From: Legionellaceae bacterium | GTDB lineage: Bacteria > Pseudomonadota > Gammaproteobacteria > Legionellales > Legionellaceae | Direction: 5' to 3' | Assembly: GCA_029212505.1 (NCBI GenBank) | Contig: JARGOS010000010.1 | Coordinates: 1-56,938, forward strand | DNA: 56,938 bases | Part shown: positions 18,673 to 27,313 of the stretch, one piece after another | How the letters are laid out: every line of letters starts with the position of its first letter | Numbering within the stretch: the first letter of the stretch is position 1 | Position numbers and translations under genes: made by a program | Notes under the pieces: generated by a model | The model's database searches: none | Told to the model about the DNA's origin: nothing | The model's input: the letters and a program-made list of their open reading frames with translations, nothing else

Positions 18673-18776
18673 GGTAAAATCCTTCAGATAAGTGGTTTAT
18701 TAATATCTTGATGCAGCAAAGTATAAACGTTTCATAGGGTAGATGCACCTGATAGATTTTATTTTGGGAGAGTTTT

Positions 18777-19406
18777 GTGGTCGAACAAGCGCGTGGCAGT
18801 CTTTTTATTGTGGCGGCTCCCTCTGGGGGTGGTAAAACAAGTTTGGTCAAAAACTTGGTGGAGAATATGCATGATATCACCGTTTCTATTTCCCATACCA
18901 CGCGCGACCAGCGACAAGGCGAAGTGCATGAAAAGCATTATTTTTTTATTGATGAGCCTACGTTTTTAGATATGGCACGTGCCGGTGAATTTATTGAGCA
19001 TGCCTGGGTGTTTGATTGTTTGTACGGGACATCTAAAATACAAATACAAAAGCAGCTTGCTCAGGGTACCGATGTTATTTTAGATATTGATTGGCAGGGA
19101 GCTGCGCAAATTAAGCAGATTTTTCCTGATGCGGTGAGTATTTTTATTGTGCCGCCATCGTTGGAAATTTTAAAGCAACGACTTTTGGATAGGCAGCGAG
19201 ATAATGCCGATATTATTGAAGATCGTATGCAACGCGCGTGTGATGAAATGAGTCATTATGCTGAGTTTGATTATTTAATTGTCAACGATGATTTTGATAA
19301 AGCCTCGTTAGAATTGCAGGCTATTGTGCTGGCTAACCGTTTGCGGGTGGCAAAACAAATGCAAAAACAGCAAGCTTTGCTTTCATTTTTGCTTGCATCA
19401 CAGTAA
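18777..19406 (+). CDS. gmk: Guanylate kinase
   Basis: Phosphorylates GMP to GDP. 209 residues; P-loop APSGGGKTS at about 15-23 and the GMP-binding [17 protein letters not shown] segment. The start is GTG 18777, with GGGAGAG 4 bases upstream. First gene of gmk-rpoZ-spoT-ridA, an order that joins GTP supply, RNA polymerase and ppGpp metabolism. Confidence 0.96.
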   Translation: MVEQARGSLFIVAAPSGGGKTSLVKNLVENMHDITVSISHTTRDQRQGEVHEKHYFFIDEPTFLDMARAGEFIEHAWVFDCLYGTSKIQIQKQLAQGTDVILDIDWQGAAQIKQIFPDAVSIFIVPPSLEILKQRLLDRQRDNADIIEDRMQRACDEMSHYAEFDYLIVNDDFDKASLELQAIVLANRLRVAKQMQKQQALLSFLLASQ

Positions 19407-19449
19407 ACTAGACTGTTTTCTTTTTTCTATATCTATCAAAGGGTAAATT

Positions 19450-19653
19450 ATGGCACGTGTTACAGTAGAAGATTGTCTCGAGCATGTTGATAATCGGTTC
19501 GAATTGGTGATGGTTGCGGCGAAGCGTGCACGACAAATTGCCGTACGTGGCGAGCAGCCTATGGTTGAGTGGGAAAATGATAAGCCTACCGTGGTTGCAC
19601 TGCGTGAAATTTCAGAAGGTTTAGTTACGCCAGATATTCTCAACGAAGATTAA
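19450..19653 (+). CDS. rpoZ: RNA polymerase omega subunit
   Basis: 67 residues: [20 protein letters not shown], then the conserved AAKRARQ segment and an acidic-hydrophobic C-terminus. Omega folds beta' and forms part of a ppGpp site. It lies 43 bases after gmk and 21 before spoT. Slightly short of the 80-90 residues of E. coli, but complete in its core. Confidence 0.95.
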   Translation: MARVTVEDCLEHVDNRFELVMVAAKRARQIAVRGEQPMVEWENDKPTVVALREISEGLVTPDILNED

Positions 19654-19674
19654 TGCTTTTGCAGTGAGGCCGGC

Positions 19675-21819
19675 ATGATAGGGAGCGTCAGCGAGAATCA
19701 TTTCAAAGAATTGCATAACGAGTTGCTATGTTATCTGGATGCTGAACACGTTGAGTTGTGTCGCCAAGCCTATGAACTTGCAGAGCAAGGCCATGCCGGA
19801 CAAATGCGTCGCTCGGGTGAGCCTTATATTACGCATCCGGTTGCGGCAGCGCTCAACCTCGCTCAGATGCGCCTCGACTATCAGACCATCATGGCGACGT
19901 TGCTTCATGATGTAATTGAAGATACGTCAGTGAGTCATGAAGCGGTCGTGCAGGCCTTTGGTGAAGAGGTGGCGGCCTTGGTTGATGGCGTGACCAAATT
20001 AACCAAAATTAAATTTGAATCACGTGCCGAGGCACAGGCTGAGAATTTTCGTAAGATGATTCTCGCCATGGTCAAAGATATCCGTGTGATTTTAGTCAAG
20101 CTTGCCGATCGCCTGCATAATATGCAAACGCTGGGTGCGATGCCTGCGGCAAAGCGCGAGCGTATTGCGATCGAAACCCTCGAAATTTATGCACCGATCG
20201 CGAATCGTTTGGGTATGCACGCGATGTATACCGGTCTTGAAGATCTTGGTTTTAAAGCGTTATATCCCATGCGTTACCGGGCGCTTAAATCAGCGGTTGA
20301 GAAAGCCCGAGGTAATCGACGAGAATTAACGCAGCGCATCGAGCAAGACTTACAGCAAGCGCTGGATGCGCTTTCGATTCCTTATGAGAGCGTATTTGGT
20401 CGCCAAAAGCATTTATACAGCCTCTATCGAAAAATGCGCCAAAAAAAAGTGGCCTTTTCTGAAATTATTGATGTGTTTGCTTTTCGTGTGATTACCGAAG
20501 ATATTGACGGCTGTTATCGTGTGCTCGGTGCGTTGCACCGGACGTATAAACCCGTCCCTCAGCGGTTTAAAGATTATATCGGCATTCCTAAAGTCAACGG
20601 GTATCAATCGCTCCATACCACGTTGTTTGGTCCGTTTGGTGTACCGCTTGAAGTTCAGATTCGAACCCGTGCGATGGATAGCGTTGCCGATAATGGTGTC
20701 GCCGCGCATTGGATTTATAAATCCTCCGGCGCCGACGTCAACGAAGCGCAATTACGCGCACGAGAATGGGTGCAACGTTTGCTGGATATGCAGCAAAACA
20801 CCGGTGACTCGTTAGAATTTATTGAAAACGTTAAAATAGACTTGTTTCCAGATGAAGTGTATGTTTTTACCCCAAAAGGCCATATTATGGAGTTGCCTAA
20901 AGGCGCAACTCCGGTAGATTTTGCGTACGCTGTGCATTCAGATGTGGGCAATAGCTGTGTTGCCGCTAAAGTGAACCGCCGTTTAGCACCGCTCAGTATA
21001 CCGTTGACCAATGGGCAAGCGGTCGAAGTGATTACTGGAGAGGAAGCCCATCCTAATCCTTCGTGGCTTAATTTTGTGGTGACAGGGAAAGCACGAAGCA
21101 ATATTCGTAACTTCTTAAAAAGTCAGCAACGTGCCGAATCCGTTAGTATGGGTCGGCGGCTGTTGGAGCAAGCATTTTCTGAGCTTTCCAGTGATTACAG
21201 TAAAGTGCCGGATGAATCGATGGAAGCTTTGTTGCGTGATTTACACTTTAAGGCATTGGATGATTTATTGTATGCCGTAGGGATTGGAAATCAGATGCCG
21301 ATGGTGATTGCAAAACGCTTGGTCTTGACACAAGATGGCGATGCGCTTCAGGCGTCATCGGATGGTGATCCTTTAGCCATCAAAGGAACCGAAGGTATGG
21401 TGGTTCATTTTGCAGAATGCTGCCAGCCGATACCTGGCGATAATATTGTCGGTCGTTTTCAACAAGGATGTGGTATTTTGGTTCATTCAAGTGATTGTGC
21501 GGTGGTTAATCAAGGGCGTACAAGCCCCGAGCAGTTTATTTCGATGCGTTGGGATGAGCAGGTTCAAGGTGAGTTTTGGGTCGATATTACGGTCGAAGTT
21601 GCGAATCAGCGTGGGGTGCTTGCCATGCTTGCGACGGCGATTTCTGAAGCGGACTCCAATATTGGTAATATCAGCGTTGACCCGCGTGATGGCCGGCATA
21701 ATGCGGTCACGTTCTCGGTGAGTGTACAAAGTCGTACGCATTTGGCGCGTGTCATGCGGCGCTTGCGTGCGAATAATCGTGTGACGCGGATTTATCGTAA
21801 CAAGCAAGGGGCATCATGA
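19675..21819 (+). CDS. spoT: Bifunctional (p)ppGpp synthetase/hydrolase
   Basis: 714 residues of the long RSH family: HD hydrolase (about 25-180) with intact HPVAAALNLAQ and LLHDVIEDT motifs, synthetase domain (about 230-350) with YRKMRQKK, FKDYIGIPKVNGYQSLHT and EVQIRT, TGS domain (about 385-445), a Cys-containing region (HFAECCQPIPGD) and a C-terminal ACT domain. The intact HD motif supports a SpoT-type rather than a RelA-type enzyme. GAGG lies 6 bases before ATG 19675. The stop overlaps ridA by ATGA. Confidence 0.95.
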   Translation: MIGSVSENHFKELHNELLCYLDAEHVELCRQAYELAEQGHAGQMRRSGEPYITHPVAAALNLAQMRLDYQTIMATLLHDVIEDTSVSHEAVVQAFGEEVAALVDGVTKLTKIKFESRAEAQAENFRKMILAMVKDIRVILVKLADRLHNMQTLGAMPAAKRERIAIETLEIYAPIANRLGMHAMYTGLEDLGFKALYPMRYRALKSAVEKARGNRRELTQRIEQDLQQALDALSIPYESVFGRQKHLYSLYRKMRQKKVAFSEIIDVFAFRVITEDIDGCYRVLGALHRTYKPVPQRFKDYIGIPKVNGYQSLHTTLFGPFGVPLEVQIRTRAMDSVADNGVAAHWIYKSSGADVNEAQLRAREWVQRLLDMQQNTGDSLEFIENVKIDLFPDEVYVFTPKGHIMELPKGATPVDFAYAVHSDVGNSCVAAKVNRRLAPLSIPLTNGQAVEVITGEEAHPNPSWLNFVVTGKARSNIRNFLKSQQRAESVSMGRRLLEQAFSELSSDYSKVPDESMEALLRDLHFKALDDLLYAVGIGNQMPMVIAKRLVLTQDGDALQASSDGDPLAIKGTEGMVVHFAECCQPIPGDNIVGRFQQGCGILVHSSDCAVVNQGRTSPEQFISMRWDEQVQGEFWVDITVEVANQRGVLAMLATAISEADSNIGNISVDPRDGRHNAVTFSVSVQSRTHLARVMRRLRANNRVTRIYRNKQGAS

Positions 21820-22202
21820 AAAAGGCCATACAAACACCCAACGCTCCCGAGGCCATTGGAACCTATAGCCAGGCGGTTCGTGTGGGTCATACGGTGTATT
21901 TATCAGGTCAAATCCCGCTTGATCCTAACACCATGACGTTGTGCTCTGATGCAATCGATGAGCAAATTACCCAGGTTTTTGATAATTTAGCGGCCGTATG
22001 TCAAGCTGCAGGCGGCGGTCTTCATGATGTGGTGAAGCTAACGGTGTATTTGACGGATTTAACGCATATGCCGCGCGTTAATAGCGCCATGGAACGTTAT
22101 TTTGTAGAACCTTATCCAGCTCGAACAGCCTTCGGTGTAGCCGCCTTGCCACGTGGGGCAGGTGTAGAAATAGATGCTATCATGGTTGATCTTGACGTAT
22201 GA
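21816..22202 (+). CDS. ridA: RidA family enamine/imine deaminase
   Basis: 128 residues. Hydrolyses reactive 2-aminoacrylate and related imines. Family residues visible: IGTYSQAV, VYLSGQIPLDP, the catalytic Arg in PARTAFGVAALPRGAGVEIDAI. The ATGA overlap with spoT gives translational coupling; spoT-ridA neighbours are common in gammaproteobacteria. Confidence 0.94.
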   Translation: MKKAIQTPNAPEAIGTYSQAVRVGHTVYLSGQIPLDPNTMTLCSDAIDEQITQVFDNLAAVCQAAGGGLHDVVKLTVYLTDLTHMPRVNSAMERYFVEPYPARTAFGVAALPRGAGVEIDAIMVDLDV

Positions 22203-22236
22203 GAAGCATCGTAAATTTTCTAAGAGGTCATTAGTT

Positions 22237-22644
22237 ATGGGACTCGTACTCTTTCTTGTCGTCTTTTCGACTATTTTTGTTGCATTTACCGATGAAATCA
22301 CAACGGGACTGAAACGTTTATTCTCCGTCACATGGGTGCGTGTGCTTGTGCCTATGGTAATCGTATCGTTCGTGTGGGTGTGGTTTGATGAAGAGGTTCT
22401 TTCTGTTCTAACGTATTTTCAAGCAAACCTTGCATGGTTTACGGTGAAGTTTACCAGCATGCTACCTCATAAAATTACGCTGTTTACTGGACGCGTTTTA
22501 AGCTTGTACCTTCCGGCAAGCCTACCTGCCTGGCTTCTGTATTGGAAAATGACACATGTCCGCTCATGTGAAGCTAAAATAAATCGCGTATCCAAGCTCT
22601 ATGTGTTGAGTTGGTTGTTTTTTTTAGTACTGGTACTCGCCTAG
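22237..22644 (+). CDS. Small membrane protein, unknown
   Basis: 135 residues from ATG 22237 (AGAGG about 9 bases upstream); the open frame starts earlier but overlaps ridA. About four hydrophobic segments (1-18, 32-50, 83-102, 118-135). No family recognised. Its stop codon lies inside an inverted repeat that may terminate transcription. Probably the last gene of the gmk-rpoZ-spoT-ridA run. Confidence 0.65.
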   Translation: MGLVLFLVVFSTIFVAFTDEITTGLKRLFSVTWVRVLVPMVIVSFVWVWFDEEVLSVLTYFQANLAWFTVKFTSMLPHKITLFTGRVLSLYLPASLPAWLLYWKMTHVRSCEAKINRVSKLYVLSWLFFLVLVLA

Positions 22645-22674
22645 CTTTCCTTAAATGCCTGAGGGAAAGCTAGG
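22640..22674. terminator. Inverted repeat between convergent genes
   Basis: Perfect 11-bp arms CCTAGCTTTCC (22640-22650) and GGAAAGCTAGG (22664-22674) around a 13-base loop. It lies at the stop of the membrane protein gene and before the convergent IcmL-like gene. No strong T-run follows, so termination strength is uncertain. Confidence 0.55.
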
Positions 22675-22681
22675 ATTTGTT

Positions 22682-23254
22682 TTAGCTATTTTTTTTGTGA
22701 TTTTGCTGTGGCGCAGCAATCACTTGCATAATCCCTAATGACCCCGATTTTTTGAGAGCAATAAGTAAATCGACGTTAAGTGCCTGCAATAATTGTTTAT
22801 CTTTATTTTGATAAGTCACGTTGAGTGGCATCGAGACTTTCCACTGCTTGTCTTTAATATTCTCGACGTGTATTTCACCAATAACTTGACTGCTGACGTT
22901 CAAGTGGTTGGTGCGAATAGCCTCAAGATTACCCGATGTTTTGAGCGCTTCGTTAAAGGCTTTCCAACCTTGTGTTGTGTAGCATGCTTTGAGTGCCTCA
23001 AGTTCTGTGTTCATCTTGTCTGGCGCAAATTGAAATGATTGAACTAACGCTTTTTTTGCCCACGTTGTGATAAGCGAAGATTCAACAGATCCCGTGTCTT
23101 CTGGAATTTTATATTCACAATTAATCACGGCAGGTGTTGCGGTGGGGGCGGGTGTTGCAAGCTCTGTGGATGCAGGTGCTTCTTCAGCAAAACTTAAGGT
23201 GGGCATTAAGGCAAGTAAGGCGATGGCAAGTGACGTTTTTTTCATTTTTTTCAT
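22682..23254 (-). CDS. Secreted DotI/IcmL-family protein
   Basis: 190 residues. A Sec signal peptide (1-23, ending SFAEEA) is followed by an Ala/Pro/Thr-rich linker and a domain at about 62-183 with the landmarks of the T4BSS DotI/IcmL/TraM family: Trp65, the GW at 96-97, SGNLEAI (107-113), WKVSMPLNVTYQN (138-150) and GSLGIMQVIA (171-180). DotI/IcmL itself is an inner-membrane core subunit of the Dot/Icm system with an uncleaved anchor; this copy seems cleaved or periplasmic and stands alone, so it is a paralogue rather than the core subunit. Shine-Dalgarno GGAG 8 bases before ATG 23254. Confidence 0.78.
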   Translation of the reverse strand: MKKMKKTSLAIALLALMPTLSFAEEAPASTELATPAPTATPAVINCEYKIPEDTGSVESSLITTWAKKALVQSFQFAPDKMNTELEALKACYTTQGWKAFNEALKTSGNLEAIRTNHLNVSSQVIGEIHVENIKDKQWKVSMPLNVTYQNKDKQLLQALNVDLLIALKKSGSLGIMQVIAAPQQNHKKNS

Positions 23255-23344
23255 TGAAACAACTCCTTTGTTCGCATGAATTATTATGATGTATCAAATG
23301 GAGTAATTTTGCCAGTTTTTCCTGTGTATAGGCTCATATGAAAT

Positions 23345-23364
23345 GAGGCTCATGCAGCAGCCTC
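23345..23364 (-). terminator. Short hairpin downstream of the ELM1-like gene
   Basis: GAGGCT and AGCCTC arms (23345-23350, 23359-23364) around 8 bases, about 50 bases past the stop of the minus-strand gene. The following minus-strand sequence has only a weak T-run. Next to it is a CTCGAGCTCGAG palindrome. Confidence 0.35.
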
Positions 23365-23414
23365 GAGCTCGAGCTAATTCATTTTAAAGAATTCTGGTCA
23401 TCAGGCAATCAATC

Positions 23415-24638
23415 TCACAATCCGCAAGGTGTCTCATATCGATCTGGACTTATGCACCTGTCTAATTGGTTGTTTTCTCCATGAAACAGCGTGCCTCTGA
23501 CGTCTGTTGGACGTGTGTCTGGATTTAAACATAGTTGTTGATAAATCGCGTTAGCAATCATGTGGGCGGCAGGGGTATGTTGTGAGCGTGATGGTTGATG
23601 AACACGATGTTGGTGAAGCGCATCATCAAGCGTGACAGCAACGCCTTGTTGTATTGCCTCTTCAGCATGGGCACGATGCTGAGCGTTAGCGCTAGGAGGG
23701 TGATATATAATAACCGGTGTATTGGATAGCAGAAAAAAGCTGCTTTCAGTCACCATCGAGGTAGACTCAGAAGGCACAAACCAAAGGCCTTGTTGGCTAT
23801 CAGCAACCTGTTTCATCATGGGTTTATAGGCACTCGGCCCAGTTTTTAAATCATCAAACTGAAAATCATAGACAAATAACGTAGCGTGTTCGAGTATGTC
23901 TTGAATTTGCTGAATAAAGGCTTCGGTGCTTTGATCGCGTTGCCCTGAGCGATGTGGGCTGGGCGTATGCAGTTCGCCTGTTGCTGGGTTGTGTTGGCCT
24001 GTTCGCGGACCGTTGGTGAGCATGATTGCTGTATGCGGTGTATCTAACCCATGCGTTTGGATAAACCTAGCCATATTAACGGCTTGTTCGCGTGCATCGC
24101 TGGGTGTAAAACATTGTATTTCACCTTCAGGCGTGGGAGCGTCTCCAGCTAAAACTATACCGATCTGGTTCGAAAATTCGGCATGAGCAGGAAGCGGCTG
24201 ACTTTGAAATCTAGCATGATCATCTGCAACGGTGGAGACGTTAACGCAATGCGCCACACCGGTTGTGAGCACAAGCTGAGTTTTGTCGTCAAGTGCAGCT
24301 TGTTGCTGCTCAGTGATGGCGGTTTTCGGTAAAGCAACACCATCCGGTAGGCATCTAACCGAGCTTAATTCATCAAAATACTGATGGCCTGACCACATGA
24401 CTTTTATATCAGGATGCGTGCGCTTTATCTCATCAGATTTTATCAGGCCATGACGGCCTGAGACCAGAACGCACGTGTCTTCATCGAGTGTATTCGAGTC
24501 GAATAATGCGGCATCTACCTCAATAAATCTTGCATGGGGTATTTGTTTATTTTTGAGTTCAGATTGAATGCCGCGAAGTTGGTTATTATCACCCATAAAA
24601 TCAGGGTGTGTGATTAAAATAAATTTCATGTTGTTCAT
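23415..24638 (-). CDS. ELM1-like (mitochondrial fission ELM1 family) protein, divergent
   Basis: 407 residues. Segments resemble the ELM1/DUF1022 glycosyltransferase-like family: IGIVLAGDAP (159-168), TNGPRTGQ (208-215, where the family has a T/S-R-R/T-T motif) and VPSESTSMVTE (288-298, equivalent to TeDSvSMvsEA), followed by TPVIIYHPP. The name comes from a plant mitochondrial protein; bacterial members are uncharacterised and may be glycosyltransferases. Its ATG overlaps the stop of the SET-domain gene (ATGA, 24635-24638), so they are co-translated; ATG 24629 is an alternative. The C-terminal 60 residues look unrelated to the family. A loose match, hence modest confidence. Confidence 0.5.
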   Translation of the reverse strand: MNNMKFILITHPDFMGDNNQLRGIQSELKNKQIPHARFIEVDAALFDSNTLDEDTCVLVSGRHGLIKSDEIKRTHPDIKVMWSGHQYFDELSSVRCLPDGVALPKTAITEQQQAALDDKTQLVLTTGVAHCVNVSTVADDHARFQSQPLPAHAEFSNQIGIVLAGDAPTPEGEIQCFTPSDAREQAVNMARFIQTHGLDTPHTAIMLTNGPRTGQHNPATGELHTPSPHRSGQRDQSTEAFIQQIQDILEHATLFVYDFQFDDLKTGPSAYKPMMKQVADSQQGLWFVPSESTSMVTESSFFLLSNTPVIIYHPPSANAQHRAHAEEAIQQGVAVTLDDALHQHRVHQPSRSQHTPAAHMIANAIYQQLCLNPDTRPTDVRGTLFHGENNQLDRCISPDRYETPCGL

Positions 24639-27208
24639 CCCAAAAGTCTTGTTTTATTTGAAGCATGATCATTTTCTGATTCTGAAGTTGCGTCACCTAC
24701 GCTCATAACGGCTTTGTGCGATAATAGGCTGAGTTCTGAGAGGCGAGGTTCTGTGGGCTCCACGTGCTGAGATATTTGATGTGCCTTTCGTTTTCGGTTT
24801 GTTTTTGGCGTGCAATTTTCTCGGTACGTTCCAGGTGTTTCTTCGATTAAAATTTTCATGCTGTTTTTAGAGCTTATATTAAACGCTAATTTTTTTTGAT
24901 AATAATCAAAAAAAAGTACATTGATACTGGAGTCAATAAGCAAGTTAACACCCTCAGCGCAATCATTTATCCATGACGTGAGGGGGTATTTTTTTAAAAA
25001 TTTAGCATCATAATAAATGGCCACGCCGGCGTTGAGTGTAGCAATGGCCTTTGTAAATTTGTCAGAAGATAGATCAGGATCGAATACAACGATCTGATGG
25101 CGTTTTAATGCACCGGTGATGTGTTGGATATCATCTAAAGACAAATTATCATGACAATAAAACCTGACGCCTTGCGGTAGAGACTGCATGATTAATGCGA
25201 TTTTTTGGGGCGATAAATTTGTATCACATGTGCATGTAACACCGGGTTCTAATAAAGGCACCACCGTTATAATTTGTTCTTCCGTCATCGTGGATGCGCA
25301 ATAAAATATCGCGCCCGGCTGTAACTTTTGGGCGAGCAGTTTCATCTTCTTGGTTGTGAGTGTCCATGAACACCATAAGCGCACCCCTGGTTGTAAATTT
25401 TCAGCGATGATTCGAAGCTGTCGTTCTGATAATGCACGATGACACTGAACATTGACACCGGGGCGGACGGCTCTCGCCATGTACTCAGTGTTGATAAAGC
25501 ACATCTCTGCATTGGGTATGAGGTTGGTACCAGCATTCAATGCGGACACAATGGTTGAAATTGTTTTAGGAGACGGGTCGTCATTCATTAAAATGCAAAC
25601 GTGCTTTGCTAAAGTTTCTGCTACGGCCTGTCTTTGCCATAGGGTTTGCTCAGCATTATCAAGAACAACCATACCAGGCTGGAGTAACTTGACGAGGGCT
25701 TTGATATCGCGGAGCGTCATGTTGGGAGGGTACATCAAGTGCATGGACTCCATGTCACGACTCAAGTTTAAGATATGATATTCAGATGAAAATTCAGGTT
25801 CGGGTAAACTTAAACAGCTATCAAGCAGTTGATGGGTTATGTCATCTGTTTTATCGAAGAAACGAAATAAAAAATCTTTGATGTCTTGTAGTTTTTCACC
25901 GTCATGTTTGAGTGTTAAATCCGACCAAATATCCCGTAAAACATCAGCATGCTCTGCTACAATATCGTCTAAATCATTGGCTGTTATATAGGGGCGAATG
26001 GTTTCTAAAACCTCGACCGAGCCTGTTGCAATCGAGGCTAAGATAAAGTCCCAACCTTGTTTATTTAGGCCATGACGTATATCTTCATCACCCTTTCTCA
26101 ACTGCTTTTTAGTCGCTTTTTGTAAGCAGTATTGGATTAATTGGATATCTTTTTGCGCAATAGCAAGGTGTAAAATGGAGCGATCATCTTTATCCTGCAA
26201 CAATGTCGCGCTCGTATTTTTGTGGGGTAGATCAGATAAAATTTTATTCAAAAAATTAATTTTATTTGTTGAGGAAAGTTTGTTATTCAGTATGACGCGA
26301 TGCAGTGCCGTATGGCCGCTGATACGCGATTGAATCGTGAGATCAGGATCGAGAGCTTTTACGGCATGAAGTAATTCAACATCACCTGTTTCGCAGGCCC
26401 AATGGAGCAGCGTTTTATTTTCTTGTTGATGTTGAGGTAAAAATTCGCCATCTTTATGATATTTTAAGATAGGAAGGTTGATCGTCGCTTGGGTTAGTTG
26501 TGTAATATCAGGTACAGCATACCGTACGCCTTGATGCATGATGTTATGATATAACGATTGATGGGTTTGGTAACGTTCTGCCGAGCTCTGCCAATTATCA
26601 CTCCGGTGAAGAAAACGTTTATGTTTATCTTCATAGGTATAATCATCACCGTAGTATCCCAGTAATTGCTCGCCTGCTTGAAGAGAATGCTTTAAAAAAC
26701 AATAGGTTTTCCTATTGATTTTTTGGTAAAAAATATTCGCTGTATGTTCTGAGCTTGCGCTATTAATCATGCGAGGCCAACTGCCTTCATGCTCAGCGTT
26801 GAGCTCGGTGCCATGACCAAGATCAAAGGTATAAAGAACTCTTTCTTCTTGCTCTTCTTGTTCATCGCTAGAACTTTCGTCGGATGATTTTGTGATTTTT
26901 CCTTGATATTCACCTAAACAATAGGGGTAGTGCAGTCCTTCTGAAAAATCTTGTTTAGCATACACGCCGTATATAGGGTAATTTATATGTTGTAAGACCG
27001 CTGTCGGGGCAATGAAAATTTGGGATTCAATTTCTGCATGGTTGCTGCCGTAGAGTGTACCTTGGTTGAATCGAAATTCAATCGTATTGCCGGTTGTTTC
27101 TTGTATTTCTTGTGTGAGAGCTGCAACACCGGGTCCCGTCCAGTCATATCCACATGGCGGTGTTTCGATGCGCTTTGTTTGGTTTTTTGGTCGCGTTACT
27201 ATGGGCAT
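24635..27208 (-). CDS. SET-domain, ankyrin and 24-residue-repeat protein, LegAS4/RomA-like candidate effector
   Basis: 857 residues. SET domain at about 80-190: GVYAKQDFSEG (81-91), GEYQG (99-103), an acidic insert (108-122), NAEHEGSWPRMINSA (137-151, in place of R-F-x-N-H-S) and GEQLLGYYGDDY (179-190). Ankyrin-like units at about 264-296, 297-336, 341-370 and 381-408. Then ten tandem repeats with a period of exactly 24 residues: the PG/AG/QG position falls at 511, 535 (KH), 559, 583, 607, 631, 655, 679, 703 (RH) and 727. Basic NRKRKAH near 804-810 looks like a nuclear signal. L. pneumophila LegAS4/RomA also joins SET and ankyrin repeats and methylates host histone H3; homologous function here is inferred. 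Consensus promoter upstream; coupled to the ELM1-like gene. Confidence 0.88.
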   Translation of the reverse strand: MPIVTRPKNQTKRIETPPCGYDWTGPGVAALTQEIQETTGNTIEFRFNQGTLYGSNHAEIESQIFIAPTAVLQHINYPIYGVYAKQDFSEGLHYPYCLGEYQGKITKSSDESSSDEQEEQEERVLYTFDLGHGTELNAEHEGSWPRMINSASSEHTANIFYQKINRKTYCFLKHSLQAGEQLLGYYGDDYTYEDKHKRFLHRSDNWQSSAERYQTHQSLYHNIMHQGVRYAVPDITQLTQATINLPILKYHKDGEFLPQHQQENKTLLHWACETGDVELLHAVKALDPDLTIQSRISGHTALHRVILNNKLSSTNKINFLNKILSDLPHKNTSATLLQDKDDRSILHLAIAQKDIQLIQYCLQKATKKQLRKGDEDIRHGLNKQGWDFILASIATGSVEVLETIRPYITANDLDDIVAEHADVLRDIWSDLTLKHDGEKLQDIKDFLFRFFDKTDDITHQLLDSCLSLPEPEFSSEYHILNLSRDMESMHLMYPPNMTLRDIKALVKLLQPGMVVLDNAEQTLWQRQAVAETLAKHVCILMNDDPSPKTISTIVSALNAGTNLIPNAEMCFINTEYMARAVRPGVNVQCHRALSERQLRIIAENLQPGVRLWCSWTLTTKKMKLLAQKLQPGAIFYCASTMTEEQIITVVPLLEPGVTCTCDTNLSPQKIALIMQSLPQGVRFYCHDNLSLDDIQHITGALKRHQIVVFDPDLSSDKFTKAIATLNAGVAIYYDAKFLKKYPLTSWINDCAEGVNLLIDSSINVLFFDYYQKKLAFNISSKNSMKILIEETPGTYRENCTPKTNRKRKAHQISQHVEPTEPRLSELSLLSHKAVMSVGDATSESENDHASNKTRLLG

Positions 27209-27240
27209 AATACACCATGGATGTAATCAATAATGACCTT

Positions 27241-27269
27241 ATTGTATGTATTATACCCATTGATGTCAA
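27241..27269 (-). promoter_or_regulatory. Sigma-70-like promoter of the SET/ELM1-like operon
   Basis: On the minus strand, TTGACA (27264-27269) and TACAAT (27241-27246) are separated by exactly 17 bases, a near-consensus promoter. The -10 ends 32 bases before the SET gene's start codon. Confidence 0.7.
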
Positions 27270-27313
27270 TATATAACATATAACGCCTGATGGTTAATTT
27301 TGTAGACCTCGAG

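Noticed and set aside
27246-27269. TTGACA with TATAAT 8 bases downstream before the SET gene.
   Set aside because: Spacing is far too short; TTGACA with TACAAT at 17 bases is the better promoter.
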